From Candidatus Woesearchaeota archaeon (GTDB taxonomy: Archaea > Nanobdellota > Nanobdellia > Woesearchaeales > GW2011-AR4): a stretch of 7,804 nucleotides of DNA. The notes below the pieces were generated by a model. It was not told where the DNA came from. It searched no databases and saw only the letters and a list, made by a program, of their open reading frames with translations. The stretch is from positions 1 to 7,804 of the forward strand of contig JACPMP010000015.1 in NCBI GenBank assembly GCA_016185915.1, given 5' to 3'. A program made the position numbers and the translations under genes. Below, piece after piece: positions 6,203 through 7,804 of the stretch; positions within the stretch are counted from its first letter, which is position 1; each line of letters begins with the position of its first letter.

Positions 6203-7573
6203 CTATCCACAAAACGGTGGGCATGGCAGTGGTGGACCGCCTCCTGGTGGACTGCCTCCGCCGCTTGGTTGCCCAGAACCATTGGGTTGTGGTACTACAT
6301 TTACTTCAGGAAATTCAACTATAACTGCCTCATCTAGCTCAGATAGGGGTCTTATTACCGCTCTATTGTCCTTATAAGTACCTCTTCTTTGAAATCTTAT
6401 CGTTATAGATGGCTCAACGATTATTGAACGTCCGGTTAGATTACCCCAAGGATCTATTTCTCCTCTACTTCTCCATTGTATATTAAATGGATATGGACCT
6501 GAATATACTACACTAAAAGTGACGCTGTCGCCTTCATAAATAGTAACAGGGCTGTTACTGCCAGCTACTAAACCAACACCGCCATAGTTTCTATTAGTAA
6601 CCAAAAAATAAATCTCATCTTTTCGTCTTCCAGCAAGCCACATTGGAACTACTTGTTTTATTCGGTTTTTCATTGGACTTACATTTTCTGCACGAATATT
6701 AAGACCTTGTTCAAGAATATATTCTAAAGTTCCTTGAGTTCCTCTTTGTAATAGTTTCCATCCGTTAGGACCTTTAGTCAAAAATTCATCATGCACTGGC
6801 CTTTGTCCATTATTATTATCATTATGATAAATAGTCATTCCGTAGAACTGTCTTGCATCACCTATATTATCCTTAACCCACTTAGTTTGGTCTCCATAGC
6901 TGGCTCCAGTGTCCAAATCAACCGCAAAATAACGTAAATCTGAACCAACTATCTTCTCAAAAATACCAAGATTAGATGGTCTATCGGGTCTATCCACCAC
7001 TAATCTAAGATAACGTTCACCAAAAGGTTTAAAGCCCGCCATATCTTGTAAAAATTGGTCAGCATTCTGCACTCCAAAATATATTTCAGAAGAACTTGGT
7101 TTGAGCATACGCCAAATTATATTTCTTTCTGGATCTTCAACTAGACCTAACACATGATCTGGAAAATAAGAATCTCCAACATTAAATCTAGCCAATTTTT
7201 TAACAATACCTCTTCCTGCTGGCAGTCCCTCTGATAAAGGTGTTATTATTTTACTAGTTACATCTTCAAGAGTTCCATCTGGACTTAATCTAAGTAACCC
7301 TACTTGTTCATCTGGATCGTATTGTTTTATTAGTCCAGAGGGCCTTGTTACCGTGTAAGTTTGAGAATTTACTGTATTATCATAAGCTGCAACTTCACCT
7401 CCAAGAGCTAAAGAAGAGATAATTGTAGCTCCAGAAACAAGAAATGCTCTTCTTCCAATATTCAATTTTTCCAAAGCTCTTACTAAACCATCAGAGCCAT
7501 TTTCTGCTAATTGTGGTAAACTACCAGCAGATAACCTTCCAGTTAAAAGTTCTCTTCTGCTATAAACACTCAT
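6203..7573 (-). CDS. Tat-signal exported protein with Ig-like domain and Cys-tipped Gly/Pro tail
   Basis: Read from the ATG at 7573, the product is 456 residues; a GTG at 7582 would add three. A Tat-type signal is visible at GRRAFLVSGATIISSLALGG (R41-R42, then hydrophobic residues, likely cleavage after A63 in EVAA), but it is preceded by an unusual 40-residue extension containing a second twin-arginine sequence, SRRELL (6-7). A TTG at 7465 would give a compact Tat peptide (L-N-I-G-R-R), but the promoter position supports the long form. Residues about 65-335 form a region I do not recognise. About 340-428 look like an Ig/PKD-type beta domain (YEGDSVTFSVVYSG, then QWRS). The tail (about 428-456) is rich in Gly, Pro and Ser and ends CPPFCG (C451, C455). 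It is probably folded before export and displayed outside. It is convergent with the preceding gene and monocistronic here. Confidence 0.85.
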   Translation of the reverse strand: MSVYSRRELLTGRLSAGSLPQLAENGSDGLVRALEKLNIGRRAFLVSGATIISSLALGGEVAAYDNTVNSQTYTVTRPSGLIKQYDPDEQVGLLRLSPDGTLEDVTSKIITPLSEGLPAGRGIVKKLARFNVGDSYFPDHVLGLVEDPERNIIWRMLKPSSSEIYFGVQNADQFLQDMAGFKPFGERYLRLVVDRPDRPSNLGIFEKIVGSDLRYFAVDLDTGASYGDQTKWVKDNIGDARQFYGMTIYHNDNNNGQRPVHDEFLTKGPNGWKLLQRGTQGTLEYILEQGLNIRAENVSPMKNRIKQVVPMWLAGRRKDEIYFLVTNRNYGGVGLVAGSNSPVTIYEGDSVTFSVVYSGPYPFNIQWRSRGEIDPWGNLTGRSIIVEPSITIRFQRRGTYKDNRAVIRPLSELDEAVIVEFPEVNVVPQPNGSGQPSGGGSPPGGGPPLPCPPFCG

Positions 7574-7608
7574 AATTATCACACTTTAGTCAATTTAAAC
7601 TATCATTA

Positions 7609-7622
7609 TTTTTAAATCTTTC
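7609..7622 (-). promoter_or_regulatory. Archaeal promoter for the Tat-signal protein gene
   Basis: On the minus strand GAAAGA (7622-7617) is directly followed by TTTAAAAA (7616-7609), a BRE-like element plus TATA box much like the one at 4095-4108. Its centre is about 39 bp before the ATG at 7573 and about 30 bp before the GTG at 7582, giving a leader of roughly 13 bases or about 3 bases. GTGAT just before the ATG could pair with the usual 16S rRNA tail. A second AT-rich element, TTTAAATT (7599-7592), is a less likely alternative. Confidence 0.6.
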
Positions 7623-7683
7623 TCTTTTTATTATTATAAAGTGGTTATGAGACAATTTGGACTAAAAATTTCAAAACGCAACA

Positions 7684-7691
7684 TTTTTAAA
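7684..7691 (+). promoter_or_regulatory. TATA box for the right-edge gene
   Basis: TTTTTAAA is centred about 26 bp before the ATG at 7714, the spacing expected for a leaderless archaeal mRNA and nearly the same as for the gene at 4132. It is divergent from the promoter at 7609-7622, so the 140-bp gap is a two-way promoter region. No strong purine BRE is visible. Confidence 0.55.
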
Positions 7692-7713
7692 CAAATAATA
7701 ACAAAAATTTGTC

Positions 7714-7804
7714 ATGGCAGATTTACAAAGCAGTGTAATAGAAACTGGTGTTGATAAATTAGTAAATATTATCAAGGAAAGAGGAAGAATTGCATTAGCA
7801 GATG
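7714..7804 (+). CDS. Probable winged-helix/HTH protein, 3'-truncated by the window edge
   Basis: The frame from the ATG at 7714 stays open to the last base (30 full codons), starting MADLQSSVIETGVDKLVNII and continuing KERGRIALAD. The pattern E-T-G-V-D-K-L-V-x-x-I-K-E-R-G-R-I-x-L-x-D resembles the first helix and turn of winged-helix domains, as in small DPANN archaeal proteins in which it precedes a longer structural region. There is no signal peptide. The start is supported by a TATA box at leaderless spacing. Because it runs off the window, its function cannot be settled; a DNA-binding or structural HTH protein is the best reading. Confidence 0.6.
   Translation, partial: MADLQSSVIETGVDKLVNIIKERGRIALAD

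Noticed and set aside
7701..7712. Inverted repeat ACAAA-AA-TTTGT just before the ATG at 7714, as a possible operator
   Set aside because: Five-base A/T-rich arms are expected by chance in this sequence, and the site is far less exact than the palindrome at 4112-4131.
1..7804. CRISPR array, tRNA or rRNA genes, insertion sequences
   Set aside because: I saw no regularly spaced repeats, tRNA-like cloverleaf motifs, rRNA signature stretches, transposase frames or terminal inverted repeats.

Overview
The window looks like part of the chromosome of an AT-rich archaeon, most likely a DPANN-type lineage (Woesearchaeota/Pacearchaeota-like; this is an inference from protein style, not a search result). 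The evidence is: TATA boxes about 26-28 bp upstream of start codons that have almost no leader; GAAAG purine elements next to two of these TATA boxes, resembling a TFB-recognition element; weak or absent Shine-Dalgarno sequences; and surface proteins with short Lys-rich, strongly hydrophobic N-termini and many N-glycosylation sequons.

Layout. Positions 1-1039 (+) hold the 3' part of a secreted or pilin-like protein whose N-terminus lies off the left edge. Positions 1040-1377 are non-coding, with two related GC-rich bulged hairpins, the first followed by a T-run. Positions 1378-4095 (+) encode a 905-residue membrane-anchored von Willebrand factor A (vWA) surface protein with a full set of MIDAS residues and a Cys-rich insertion. 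A strong archaeal promoter and a tandem 10-bp palindrome then precede a three-gene run: a nucleotidyltransferase-fold protein with a possible AbrB-like N-terminus (4132-4911), an overlapping small helical protein (4901-5236), and a directly abutting single-pass exported protein (5237-6193). On the opposite strand, 6203-7573 encodes a protein with a Tat-like signal, an Ig-like domain and a Gly/Pro-rich tail ending in a Cys pair; it converges on the preceding gene with a 9-bp gap. At the right edge a divergent promoter drives the start of a probable winged-helix protein (7714 onwards).

How the genes may work together. Three of the + strand proteins look like components exposed on, or assembled into, the outer face of the membrane, possibly a pilus-like or adhesion structure: two start with the same KKAIF(F/Y)T leader, and two end in a similar V-x-V-W or I-R-V-W segment. 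The nucleotidyltransferase and its small partner are cytosolic and are embedded between them, under a promoter with an operator-like palindrome. The least explained and most interesting part is this module at 4095-5236: a putative self-regulating DNA-binding nucleotidyltransferase with an unknown translationally coupled partner, inside a surface-structure gene cluster.
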